Made by a program: the position numbers and the translations under genes. A DNA stretch of 64,000 nucleotides from Lojkania enalia (lineage: Eukaryota > Ascomycota > Dothideomycetes > Pleosporales). Positions 45,771-57,496 of this stretch are shown here, one piece after another (positions within the stretch are counted from its first letter, which is position 1; each line of letters begins with the position of its first letter). Location: NCBI GenBank assembly GCA_010094045.1, contig ML986580.1:822059-886058 (forward strand), given 5' to 3'. A model generated the notes under the pieces. It saw only the letters and a list, made by a program, of their open reading frames with translations. It was not told the origin of the DNA and made no database searches.

Positions 45771-48198
45771 GTGGGCGTCGGCGTCGGTGGACTGTCGATG
45801 GCGACGGCGGCAGGATCAGTCGAGGAGCGAGGCAGGTGTAGGCGGCACGGGCAAGGTCTGAGGCAAAGCGAGCGTCACCCACTGGGGTAGAAGCCAAGGA
45901 CAGCAGCGATCAGGGGGTGCGGGATGCTTTCCAGAAGGGTTCCATCAAAGGGTCGACCATGCGGCGGGTGTTGTATAGTCAGCTGTTTATGCTTGATGAA
46001 CAATTCTCGCGTGCTTCTGTGGGGCGCAGGTGCAACGGTTGCGGTTCTGTTTTATGCAGGGCAGCCGGTACGTCTCATGCGGGCGCCGATGGGGAGAATG
46101 GCAAGGCGGAATAACCGTAGCGATGGGGACGGTGGGTGGGTTTGGCCATTTGACGTCCATGATGGCGCTCAGGCTTGGTGTTGGTGTCCATGCTGGAGTA
46201 GGACTAGCCTGCCTGGGCGTGCGCAGTTGGAGCCGCGAGAGGCAGTCCAGCACGCCAAGGCTCTCTCCAACCTGAAACGTTTGCGATTGACGAGTCTCCC
46301 GCACCACCCGGGCTTCAACCACTGAACTAGTCTTCATTCATATCGCGCGGCCGCTCCATCGTGGGCTTGCGGGCATGAAGCTCAGCGCCTAAGCACCGTG
46401 CTGCTTCTAGAAACGGGTGCACTTACGAGCCTAAGATACGTAGGTGGATGTACCTAGCGGATCATCTACGTACGTCTGCCTACGTATGTATTGACTGCTC
46501 ATCGATTGGCAACGCAGCCTTACTCAGCCCGAGGCCGACCGTCGCTGTTGTGTCTGAGGGAGATGGGGGCATGACGGAGCGGAACCCCGTTGCTGTAGCC
46601 CAGGTTCCTCCGCGGCTGGTGCTGGGAGCTCTGGCACAGTACGGCATTTAGCTATCTATGTATGTATGTACTCGGTACAGGACAGTGATGATGATGATGA
46701 CTACTATGGGCAAGCGCTCGCGGGCAGCTCGCCAGTCCAGCCACGATCCCGAGCTGCTGTAAAATAAACAATACTTAGACATCCAAATGCGGAGCCAGCC
46801 AAGTTTAGAGCAAGGCTGGCCAATCAGCGTACGAGGTCGGGGGTAGAGGCCGACGAGTCCACGTCAGACAGCTCGTGGTGGGCGCGAGAAGTGAGAGCCT
46901 GAGGGAGACTGCTCGCTCCTGGGTCGTTTCAGAATTCGTGATTGCGCCCACAAGTGCATGGCCCCAGACAGCTCTCCAGCCACTGAGCTGCTGCTGCTGC
47001 AAGAGCGGCGTCGGGTGTGCGCCCCTATTATTATTGTTGCGCGCAAGGGCGAGCTGATGCTGGGTGCGGGCGCGCGGAAAAAAAAGAGGATATGTTGTAT
47101 ACTACGCATGCGAGTAGCAGGCCGACGTCGAGAATAGAGCATGCCAAAACCACGCAAACCCGCGCAGCCCCGTATCCTCAAACGTCCCCGCGAGCAGCTG
47201 TAGAGCGCTGTGCGGCGCAGCGTGCCTGTGCCTGAATCCTCGAAGATCGGCTGGCTGGCGGGTTGCCCTGGGGGTTCGAGGGCTCCACCCCAAATCCGCC
47301 CAGCGCCCGCCCCTGTCCAGTAGTGGCCTCTGCACCACAGGCGAGCAGGCGAGCAGCCCTGGAGGCGACCCGTCGAGCGAGGGCACCACCAACGTCTGCT
47401 CATCCTCCCTCTAGTTGCTTTCCACTCCTTCACCCGCTCCATCTTCGCTGTCTCCTCTTCCCTAACCCGCTGCGTGCGTCTGCCTCGGCCGTGTCTGATG
47501 AGTGACGCCGTCTAGCCGGCCGTCGTGCATAATCCCTATTTCCCTTTCATTCTCCAGGTCACCACTGGCGACTTGTCTATTGCTCCCGCTGCCTGCTGTA
47601 TCATAATCGAAGAACACCCCTCTCAGTCCCCACCCCTCCGGCGACGACTCCTCAAGTCTTCGCCGCGGCCGCTGCAGTTTCACGCTCACTCCGTCACTCC
47701 TTGATCGGCACCGCACTTGTTGCGTCCACCGCGCTGCCCGCCGCCCTTTCGACGACCGGCTCGCCCGCCAGCCCTGCGCTCCCGCGACCCTCTCCCCGTG
47801 TCTAGCAATCGCCCGCCGCCTGCATACCCTCGCTGCCCATAGACACGCTCGAAAGAGCTGCCTATACTGCACACTGCCGCCGAATTAACCCCCGGCGTTC
47901 CGCTGTGCTTGCTTTCCAGCGCTACCTAGGGATTTTTCGTCAGCCGGCCTGGATCCAAGAGGTGCGGCCGTCACCTTATACGTTCTATCCCCCTCGCCTC
48001 ACACCCGCTGTCCACACAGGCTTAACGTTCACTGAGTCCGGTCTTGCTGGCATAATTCCCGCCTCACACTCCTTTGGCCGGTACCAATTACGTTTCTGCC
48101 GTTGCCCTGGTTTTGGTAAACGAGTCAATCCGACACCTTTCCTCTCAGTATTAGAAGGACCATCACCATACAATTAAAGACAGGCTCTATAATACATA
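45771..48198. other. 2.4-kb region between divergent YL1 and JSN1 genes
   Basis: Contains both upstream regions. It is GC-rich in parts (46860-47870), with short simple repeats (GATGATGATGATGA at 46688-46701; TATGTATGTATGTA at 46658-46671). The 47400-48180 part is pyrimidine-rich and probably the long leader of the JSN1-type gene. Frames here lack domain or conservation signals. Confidence 0.45.
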
Positions 48199-51100
48199 AT
48201 GGCTCCCTCTACACGACCGGAGCATCACATTAACCTCAACTACCTCCCCCAGCTCACCTCGCAGCCGCCGCGCTCCAGCTCATCGACAGCATCGACATCG
48301 CCAATTGATCCCCCTTCGAGCGGCTCAATTCGCTTCCCTGTGCCTGCCAGTAACGCTTCGGCCAACCTGGGGACCGCGGCTGCAGGTGTAAGGCTGGGTG
48401 CAGGGTCCCCTTCGCATGAATATGGTGGTAGATTATACTCCAAACGGTTTGTCGCACCCTGAAACAAGCACCTTATTCGGATTTTGGCTAACGTCCGACG
48501 ATAGGGCCCGTGAGATCCAAGCCCAAGAAGGGCTGACTCCTCAAATGTGGGGACCTCCCACCAGCGGCAACTCGACGCCTCTGCGTGAGACCATCCCCGA
48601 GTCGCCAAATGGTGAGAGCTTTCCGGACTTTAACCAAGGCGTCCCCGAGTCTGCCTCAGCTACCCAAACATCTACTCGACGTGCCCGAGCTGGCACTCTC
48701 CCTTCACGATTCTCCCCCTCTGCTGCACCACCAGGCCTGATGGGTTCTTCATTGTTACCCAAGACGTCCCGTCCGACCCCATCGACAAGCCCATTCAAGC
48801 CCGGGCCAGGCACTCCAACCGAGAGCTCAGGATTCTCCGGTCTTAATGCGAACTCTGCGGCCAAGTCTGCGCTTCTTTCGCGCCTACGAGCCGGGTCAAT
48901 GCCTCAAAGGCCTGGGTTCCTCCCATCGACGAATTCTCCCTTTGGTAGTTCCATCTTCTCTACCGGCTGGACAAGCAATCGAGACCGAAGCAGCACTCTA
49001 CAAAGTATTCAGTCTCAACCTTCAAATGGCCCTACTTCCCCGGTATCATCCTTCTCCCGAGACTCGCTTGCTGATACGGATGTTAAGACACTCGATTACC
49101 TCGGTTTGGTTGACACTCCTCAGCCTGCTCGAGCTACACTTGCTCCGTCAGATATAGAATTACTTCTAGAAGGTCAAAGGAATGCTTTCAATCAGAACCT
49201 GGCAAATAGTGCAAACCGTTTTCGGTCCTACTCCGTTAATGCTAAGGAGAAGTACGCCGATGAGGACGACGAACTTGACCCTACATATGCAGGGAACTAT
49301 AGCGGAACATTGACTCCATCTGCTGACGCGCAAGCCTATGCCATCCAGGAGGCCGTCCGACAACACAATCTCGAGGTGCAGGCATTTGCAAATCTTGCGA
49401 GTGCTACCCGTCCCCGAGCAAGGACCGCTGGCGTCCTCGACTCGCCTTCGACACGACTATTACGCAACTACCTCCCCACGCCGTCCCGTTTGGAAAATAC
49501 CCTCACTGCTGCGGACTTGACAGAGGATGCAGAGTACAGTCTGACCGAAGCTGTTAAGAATCTACAGTTAGGCGGAAAGCCAGTCAATCTTGGTGATGAT
49601 AATACTCTTGAGGGCCCAACCCGAGCTCTTTGGCTCGGAAATATTCCTTCATCCACCACCGTTTCCTCGTTGAATGTAATCTTCAATGCTTATGGTCCTA
49701 TCGAGTCTACCAGGGTTCTTACCCACAAGAACTGCGGGTTTGTCAATTTTGAGAACCTGGACAGCGCTATTCAGGCCAAGTCCCAGCTCAATGGGAAAGA
49801 GATCTTCCCTGGTGCTGGACCTGTTCGAATTGGATACGCGAAAGTTCCCAGTGCAGCAGCTACACCTGGACACAGTGGTGTCTTCCCCTCTCCAAGCCCG
49901 GACCCGCTTGCCAAATCACAGGCTGAAGGAAGCAATTTGTCAGCCAGCAATACGAAAGCGAATGGCACTCGCACCGAAGGTGCGAACGCTCCTCTGACTA
50001 CGCCTGAATTGCCTGACATTCGCTCCGATATCGTCCAAATCGTTAAAGATCTCGGCGCGACAGACGAGGAACAGGCAAGGATCGCCTCAAATGTGGAGCA
50101 AGCCATCCTAAACAATACTTACCATGATGAGGTCCCTCCTATTGAAGAGCCAAGCCACAGCCGAGTTCATGACGCTCCAAGACTTCGCGAGATTCGAAAG
50201 CGTATCGACAATAACTCCTGCTCCCAGGCTGAGATTGAAGAAATGGCCATGAACATGTTACCCGAGATTGCTGAGCTATCTTCCGACTATCTGGGCAATA
50301 CCGTCGTGCAGAAGCTGTTCGAATTCTGCTCCGAATCAACGAAAGAGGCCATGCTGCGAGAAATCGCTCCACATCTAGCCAAGATCGGTATTCACAAGAA
50401 TGGGACCTGGGCTGCACAGAAGATCATCGATGTTGCTAGGACTCCTACGCTGCAGAAGATGGTGGTCGATGCCCTTCGACCATATGCGATGGCGCTTTTC
50501 CTTGATCAATTCGGCAATTATGTTATGCAAGGTTGTCTGCGATACCAGGCACCTCTCAACAACTTCATCTTCGAGGTTATGCTGAGCCGCCTTTGGGATC
50601 TTGCCCAAGGGCGATTCGGGGCTCGAGCAATGCGCGCCTGCTTAGAAAGCCACTATGCCAGCAAGGACCAGCAACGCATGGTTGCAGCCGCTATTGCACT
50701 CCATAGCGTTCAGCTTGCAACCAACGCGAATGGCGCCTTACTTTTGACCTGGTTCCTTGATACATGTACCTTCCCAAGGAGACGTACTGTACTGGCTCCC
50801 CGTTTAGTCCCACACATTGTCCATTTGTGCACCCACAAGGTTGCCTACCTAACGGTTCTTAAGATTATTAATCAGCGTAACGAGCCTGAAGCCAGGGACA
50901 CCGTTCTCCAAGCGTTGTTCTTTTCGCCCAACGATCAGGTCCTTGAAGACATTCTGGTTGATCAGAATTGTGGTGCGACCTTGATTTTCAAAGTCCTGAC
51001 AACTCCATTCTTTGATGAGAAGATTCGCGCAGAAGTAGTTCAGAACGTGCGCAACGTTCTGATACGAATCAAAGCTCAACCTGCACAAGGCTACAAGCGC

Positions 51101-51673
51101 TTGATGGATGAAGTCAATCTCTCGACCCGTGGAGGAGGCCCTGGTCATAGTGGTCATCGCGATCATTCCGCAACTCGACCTGGATCGAAGGGCAGCCCGG
51201 CAACCGCTAGCGCGGAAACAGCCAATCGACAATTCTATCCTGGAGTTGCTCCAGCTGGTTTTGACCCAGTTAGCCTGCAACGCACGGGCAGCATGGATTC
51301 CAATAGCTTTGAGCAGTTCCCTATGGGAGTTAGTGGACCGATGTTCATGCCCAATATGCCTATTACCGCAACACCTCAGCAGCTTCAGTATCAACAACAG
51401 CTTCTTGCAGCCTCACGGACTAACCAGTTTTACTCGCCAATGAACGGATTCCAGCCTCCTGTGTCGGGCATGGATACGTTCAGAAACATGTCGCCAGTTG
51501 CAGCTCCAGGCTATACCGGCTCCCCGATGCTTCAACCAGCCACTTTGGGGCAAGGAATGGGTCCAGTTATGAATCCTCAGATGTATCCGTATGGCATGTA
51601 TGTTCCACAGCAACAGCAACAAGTTGCCGGAGGGGGTCAGCGACGTGGTCGGGTAAGCCAAGGTCATAATTGA
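48199..51673 (+). CDS. JSN1: RRM + Pumilio-repeat RNA-binding protein, JSN1/PUF1-PUF2 type
   Basis: Two exons, 48199-48446 and 48505-51673, 1138 residues; the intron has branch GGCTAACG and joins LYSKR to AREIQAQEG. The first ~450 residues are Ser/Pro/Thr-rich, with possible phosphorylation sites (RRARAGTLPS, RSYSV). An RRM lies at about 455-530 (RNP2 LWLGNI, RNP1 KNCGFVNF). The Pumilio region is at about 660-950, with repeats such as LGNTVVQKLFEF, NGTWAAQKIID, FGNYVMQGCL, FGARAMRACLES and CGATLIFKVL. The C-terminus is Gln/Pro/Met-rich. The RRM+PUF combination identifies the Jsn1/Puf2 class, which binds mRNAs for membrane or mitochondrial proteins in yeast. Confidence 0.93.
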
Positions 51674-53013
51674 AGCTCATAGAAGCCCAGCTAATTCTTC
51701 ATCAGAGATAAATAGTGCTCTTCGTCCCTGTTGTTGTGTACGAAGGTATTTACCGCACGGAGAAGATCATTGTTTCATGAGTACAAGACTCTTGTAAATG
51801 ATTCCAGAGTTACTTGTTCCTCCTACACATCGAGTTCCAAATCTGTCATGCATCACCGCCTATAGTCACCACACTCTAACCGCAACCACGAATCTTTTCC
51901 ATTTCACGTTGATCAGGTTGCATGACTATTGTAGATCCACACTAAATCATCAATTTCCTGTGTCTTTTCGAATGCTAGGTGATCCCACCGTTAAAGAGAA
52001 GGGAGCAGGTCTGCCTTGTATCTCGAATTCTACGACATCTGCATGGATCTTTTTTTCCCCTTATCGGCTAGCTTTCTCTCTTCTCTTCGACAGTCTAGGC
52101 GCTAACTTTTCGTTCACTTTCGCACACTCACTCCTCAGATTGGATGCAGGGAGGTGTTCAGCGACTACTCTGTTTTCATCTGTCATGTTATGCTACCTCC
52201 ATGCTATATCCTCTTCTTGTATCCTACCTTTCTTGGGTCCTTTACTGGATCCGCATATCTACCTCATCCTTTTGCTTTCGTCTCCGCCCAATGAAGGTTC
52301 ACATCGGTCGGTGATCTACTGGGATAGCGTTTCGGTGGCCTGTATTATCGGTTCGGATTGAATGGGCGTGGTGTGGGACATGTTCTGGGGATCTTTTGTG
52401 CTTTTCGCTATGTGCTATTCAAGGAAGAACGGTTCATCTTGAAAGGTATAACACGGATGTAGGAGACAGATAGAGCGCATTTTCTCTGCTGTCCTAAAAA
52501 GGTGGAGATGGGCTGGACGGTGTGGGCGAAAAGTGAGATTTGTGCATGGGCGGGCTAGGATGGTTTTTATTTGCCTTTATTTCGTGATAGAATGGGAGAC
52601 TTGTCTATCGTGGAGACGAATGAACTAGCTGTCCTCAGTTCTTAAAGTGATGCGTCCACTAGATGGCATGATTCGATGACTAATCCAAGCTTGGCATTGT
52701 CGCGCAGCTCGAGGCCCTTAACACCTTCGCTATCTCTTTAATTGCTTCACCACCGCCAACGCCTTGTGTCGGGGGCGTTTTCGCTCATCCTGCCACGCAT
52801 AGATACTCCCTCTTACTCAACTACCCTTGACACCTTCCAAGCGCCTTCGACCTCGCTATATTGAGGATCACGTACTGATCATAATGGTGACTAGGTACCA
52901 ACATTGAGTCTTGAAACTGCAAAGCAACACAAAGGTAGAGCTCCGACCTCCGTGATCGCGCATTTGTGCACAGCATCGGTCGAGATCTTGCCACGCTATT
53001 CCACCGCGTCGCC
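51674..53013. other. JSN1 3'-flank and CEG1 promoter
   Basis: About 1.3 kb. T-rich, as expected for a long 3'-UTR. A 187-codon frame at 51798-52361 lies here; its composition (Leu/Ser/Thr/His, hydrophobic runs) looks like translated T-rich UTR rather than a protein. Confidence 0.5.
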
Positions 53014-54282
53014 ATGCATTCATCTGCACCGCCCCAGATTCCAGGCTACTTGATCGACGACAAAGATGCCGACGGCCTACAAGCAGACGTTGCCAGCCTC
53101 CTCGGGCGCAAAAATAAACGCTTCCCTGGTGCGCAACCCGTTTCCTTCTCCCGCCAACACATCGCCGAACTCGAACGTAGCGAGTACTTCATGTGCGAGA
53201 AAACCGACGGCGTGCGTTGCCTCCTCTTCCTTTACTTCCGCGCATCCGAGCAAAATCCCGACAACTTTGAGCCCGTAACCCTACTCATCGACCGCAAGAA
53301 CAACTATTACGATGTTACACCACCGTTGCGATTTCCGTACTATCGCTTCCCGCGTGACGCGGACAAGTTTTTGTTCAATACAATCCTGGATGGCGAACTC
53401 GTGCATGATCGCGTTCCTGGACAGCCGAACCCGAGATTGATCTACTATGCTTTTGACTGCTTGGTAAGCGACGGTACGAATCTCACAGGCAAGCCATACG
53501 ACAAGCGGATTGGGTATATGAAACAGGTGGTTTTCGAGCCGTATAACGCCATGCTTTCACGCAATCCGGGCGCCGCCGCCCACGAACCGTTCCGGGTCAA
53601 GGAAAAACAGGTTTATGTCCCGTATCACATCAAGCATATGTTCCATGAAGTTCTGCCGAACTTGCCACATGGAAACGACGGACTGGTTTTCACGTGCAAG
53701 AACACGCCATATGAGTTCGGCACTGATAACCATATTCTGAAGTGGAAGCCACCGCACGAAAACACGATCGATTTCAAGTTGAAGTTGGGAGAGTATCCCA
53801 TGTACGATCCGGAGGATGGGTTGCCACCGTACCGTGATTACAATGCGAAGCCAGACAAGTTCCAGCTCCAGATTCATGTCGAAAAGAATCACTATAAGAC
53901 CTTTGACAAGGAACTCACTGTCACGAATGAGGAGTGGGAGAAATTGAAATCCCTGGGGCAACGCCTAGATGGTCGCATCATTGAGTGCTACCGCGATACG
54001 GACGGAACTTGGCGATATAAGCGTGAAGATGACGGAACACCTCGCTGGCGTGACGACAAGAGGCATGCCAATCACTACACTACTGTCAACAGCGTGCTAC
54101 AGAGTATTGAAGACCCCGTCACGGAGGCAGACTTGATCGCAGCTGAAGGAAAAGTGAAGCAGGCCGTGTACAAGATGCGCGACGAAGAGCGCCAGAAGCA
54201 GAAGCACGAGCAATGGCAACGCGACCAGATGGAGCGCGAAGCTAAGAAGAGGAAGTATAGTGAGGTGAACGGCGGTCACTAG
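53014..54282 (+). CDS. CEG1: mRNA guanylyltransferase (capping enzyme alpha subunit)
   Basis: Single exon, 422 residues; ATG at 53014 (MHSSAPPQIPGYLIDDKDAD). The nucleotidyltransferase motifs are in order: motif I EKTDGVR with the GMP-accepting Lys63, motif III (TILDGELV), IIIa (LIYYAFDCLV), IV (GNDGLVFT) and V (ILKWKPP). An OB-fold follows (RLDGRIIECYRDTDGTWRYK, then EDDGTPRWRDDKRHANHY). The C-terminus is a Lys/Glu-rich helix ending KKRKYSEVNGGH. The enzyme transfers GMP to diphosphate-ended pre-mRNA bound to the RNA polymerase II CTD. Length is close to the fungal norm. Confidence 0.97.
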   Translation: MHSSAPPQIPGYLIDDKDADGLQADVASLLGRKNKRFPGAQPVSFSRQHIAELERSEYFMCEKTDGVRCLLFLYFRASEQNPDNFEPVTLLIDRKNNYYDVTPPLRFPYYRFPRDADKFLFNTILDGELVHDRVPGQPNPRLIYYAFDCLVSDGTNLTGKPYDKRIGYMKQVVFEPYNAMLSRNPGAAAHEPFRVKEKQVYVPYHIKHMFHEVLPNLPHGNDGLVFTCKNTPYEFGTDNHILKWKPPHENTIDFKLKLGEYPMYDPEDGLPPYRDYNAKPDKFQLQIHVEKNHYKTFDKELTVTNEEWEKLKSLGQRLDGRIIECYRDTDGTWRYKREDDGTPRWRDDKRHANHYTTVNSVLQSIEDPVTEADLIAAEGKVKQAVYKMRDEERQKQKHEQWQRDQMEREAKKRKYSEVNGGH

Positions 54283-54783
54283 GCAGAAACGTGAAGTAGT
54301 GGATGATATCCAGCTGATTTGCTTGGCTTATTCCGCGTTCTTTCTGTTTTCCACTATAGGGTCTCAATAGCGTACGGCTTCGAGGAGATGCGAGTAGTAT
54401 CCAGCGGAGCTTTTTTGGACGATTCTGTACCCTTTCTAGTTTCCCATTACATAGTTTTCAATGGCGTCCGTGGCTTTTGGAATGGACTCGCGTCGGACTA
54501 GGCGTTCCCGGCATGCGATCGATACTGGATGATACCCCCATGTGTACTAGGCCCTAGTAGACTAAATAAAAAACGGATTCTATTAAAACCTAGGCTAGCT
54601 ATGATTGCTGTTTTGAGTTGCGTTGTGAGTTATTGTATCTTTGGGCGAATGTGTCGTATGCTTTTCGATCTTTCGTTGTGACTGTGACGGGTTGATGCAG
54701 TATGATCGATAGATAATATTTTTAGTTATCGGTTTCTTGTAAGGCGATAGAGTCCCAGAGCGTTGAACAGTTCGAAACAGGAA

Positions 54784-55030
54784 GCACAAATGTCGAATAT
54801 GTCGACATTTTGTTCCGGCCGAGCACAATTTTAATACTATGAGCGTCGAAGTGTTCGATGTTTTGATCCTCAGATGACCTGCCTAGATGAAGGTAGTATT
54901 AAGAATGGCAGGCACAAACGTCAAATATGTCGATAACATGGCCCATCAACGTCCTACTAAACGCATCTTTTGGGTGCTACGAACGTCAAAGTGCTCGATG
55001 TTTTGTTCTCCCTCCAGTGTCCTGACCAGA
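54784..55030. repeat. Imperfect direct repeat, two copies of ~128 bp
   Basis: Copy 1 starts GCACAAATGTCGAATATGTC (54784) and copy 2 starts GCACAAACGTCAAATATGTC (54912), with spacing 128. A second shared block, GTCGAAGTGTTCGATGTTTT / GTCAAAGTGCTCGATGTTTT, begins at 54845 and 54985, showing a ~12-bp indel between copies. Differences are mostly C/T and A/G transitions. Confidence 0.75.
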
Positions 55031-55630
55031 GGAACATAGTTTCGAGCTGATGATTGGTTTTCGCTGTAGGATGGTACGGTTTGTGTGAAGGACTAGTGGA
55101 CGAATAATCTAAGTTTCTTGATAGTGTAAACCAGCCTGGGCGGGTTGGGGGGGGAGGTGTTGGAGAGGAGAGACTAAGTGATATCGATATCGAGGTCTAT
55201 CTAAGCGTATTAGGCAAGATATTCGAGGTGAGTATCGTGTCCTACTATTACAATCCGTCTTTTCAAAAAAGAAAAGACAATGCATAATCAGCCCAGCCAT
55301 CGAATTCACCCCACTATTGCCTCTAGAGCGGATGAAAAGTATAATAAACACATACCATCAAGTCCTGCCAAATGTGAAATGAGGAATCTAGGCCTAGCCA
55401 TAGCGCTTATCCCTATTCGCGCCCTCAGTCCCATCGTCCATTCTCATACCCCTACTCACACGCTCCGCGAGTCCGCTCCATCCTGCCCAGTCAGGCCCTC
55501 GATATTCATCTTAGCCTTCCTTCCCAACCTTATTTCTCCGAATATCAATTGCGTATATTGTATTCCTCACCTCCACGAATTTAGAGACGCTAGCTAATCA
55601 ATATATTTGCTGTTTACAGGTTCGAAGATG

Positions 55631-55846
55631 TTAAGAGATGGTGATGTATCCATGCTTGCTATCACACCGCCGCACGTGGAATATCTTACCGTACGCATAA
55701 ACAAGGATCTTCATAACTTCTTCGTCCATGGTATCCAACATGTCGGACTCTACGAGGGTGAGAGCCCGAGGGCACCCCGTATTGGTGGGAGGGGTAGAGC
55801 TGAGGGGTTCGTCTATGAGGAGCTTGGAGAAGGCGGAGTCACTCAT
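55631..55846 (-). other. Possible orphan exon, product unknown
   Basis: The frame from the ATG at 55846 reads MSDSAFSKLLIDEPLSSTPP and later DMLDTMDEEVMKILVYAY, where a donor GTAAGA follows. It looks more like coding sequence than the frames around it, but I could not find a convincing downstream exon or domain. It may be a relic. Confidence 0.25.
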
Positions 55847-57496
55847 AATGAATTCAACGGCGGGCAGGATTGGTACTGTGGGCGAAGAGGGCGGTCATGA
55901 TGCTGCAGTGATTCGGCGTGTAAGACTGGATATGATGTGGATGTCGTTGAGGAGCATTATGGATCAGGCCCGATGAGTCCGAACAAGTTCCATGAAGCAA
56001 TATCTCGACAAGATAGTACAGTCGCCAGAGCGAGTATCCGTGTGACAAGCATAATTGCGATCATGGAGGAAATGGTGAAGTGACAGTGTTTTGAGTTCAA
56101 TCGCTTGGATTTGTGTGAATTATGAATCGCTGCAGGGCTTCCAGAATCCAATATATGCGCTTTTACATCTCTAGGCTTTTGATTCCTAGAAATTTTTTGT
56201 GCCCCCGTTATCTCCTACAATCCTCCTATCTACTTACCTAATACGCCCATCCCTCCTAGTCGAGCCGATGGTATCTACGCAGGATATCCATCTCGAAATC
56301 CACTTTCGTATCTGCGTAACAGATCGCCAGCGAGGCGGTATACTATGCTCTGGTCAGCGCTACCGTCAGAATTCCGTCCTCCACGGAGCATAACATTGAG
56401 TGAGATTGGGAAACCTAAGGTGGAAAGCCGCCAGGAACAGACACTCATATTTGATGCACAGTATAGTATACTCTTTGAATACTAAAAACCTCGATTAAGT
56501 GACACCCACGTTTGTGGTCCTTAACCAGCGTATCGTCACCTATTTCGCAAATTCAACATGCTCACCTCGTCCATAACTATTTCGTAGCCTCCAGTAGATA
56601 TAAGCATTTCACCTTGCCACAAGAATCTAGATATTATTGAGAAATGGTTGTGAGAAAAGGGTGGTGAATAATCCGCAGCCTTGGGATAGCTTGGGTTGCT
56701 GGGTATTTAATTCATAGACGGCGAGAAAACGGCGGAGTAACCACACAAGGGGGGAAGGCACAGACCCGAGAGAATAGAGAGCAGCGTCTGGTGATCTATT
56801 GATAATGGAAGCACGCAATTTCACGACATGCATCTAAACGACTTGCGATTCCCGGCAATATCGTTGTTTTGAAATCTACCTTCATGAATACCCTTTTTCT
56901 GTGCTGCATATCTAGGAAGAGTTTTTGACGTCAAAAACTTCTGACAATGTCTACGAAATGAATTCAACATTTTCGAGTCTGCCTATGCCGGAGAAAATTT
57001 AGTGGTCTGAAGAAAGTTGAGGACACATGGAACGAAGTACATATACAAGGCACTTGAAAGCTGGAGTCAATGAGCGAGCGTGAATCATTTAATCATATCA
57101 TACCCAGAGTCGCTCACCTCTATCCTAATCCCAGCTTTTCATCTTCAAGGTTTGATGGCAAAAAGTCCGACAACTCTTAGTGCAGAGGAAAGAGAAAAAA
57201 AACGATGAAGGATCATTTACCAATGTGAAGCCCCATCGCTGCGCTATGCCCTCGTGAACTTCAACGAAAAAGATGCAAGATAATGATCGCTACAAGTCAG
57301 CCTGAGATCCGAATCCTGCTAGCCCTAGTGAATGAACGAAACCACTATCCGGTCCATTTCACAACTCCATAAAACGCCAGGAAAAATCTATATCAACGCA
57401 GTGGCAAAGAAAAAGGATCGTCGATATCTAGGATGCCGACGCACGGCTCGGCAAGGTCCCTCGACATGAAATTCTTTGGTCAACCACAGGCCAAGT

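Larger units (their letters stand above)
54283..57496. other. 3.2-kb gene-poor stretch
   Basis: AT-rich. Includes an imperfect direct repeat (54784-55030) and a short minus-strand frame (55846-55631) that looks coding but has no clear partner exons. A G-rich run lies at 55146-55155. No RNA gene recognised. Confidence 0.45.

Noticed and set aside
51798..52361. 187-codon open frame after JSN1
   Set aside because: T-rich, hydrophobic low-information translation with no domain; best explained as JSN1 3'-UTR.
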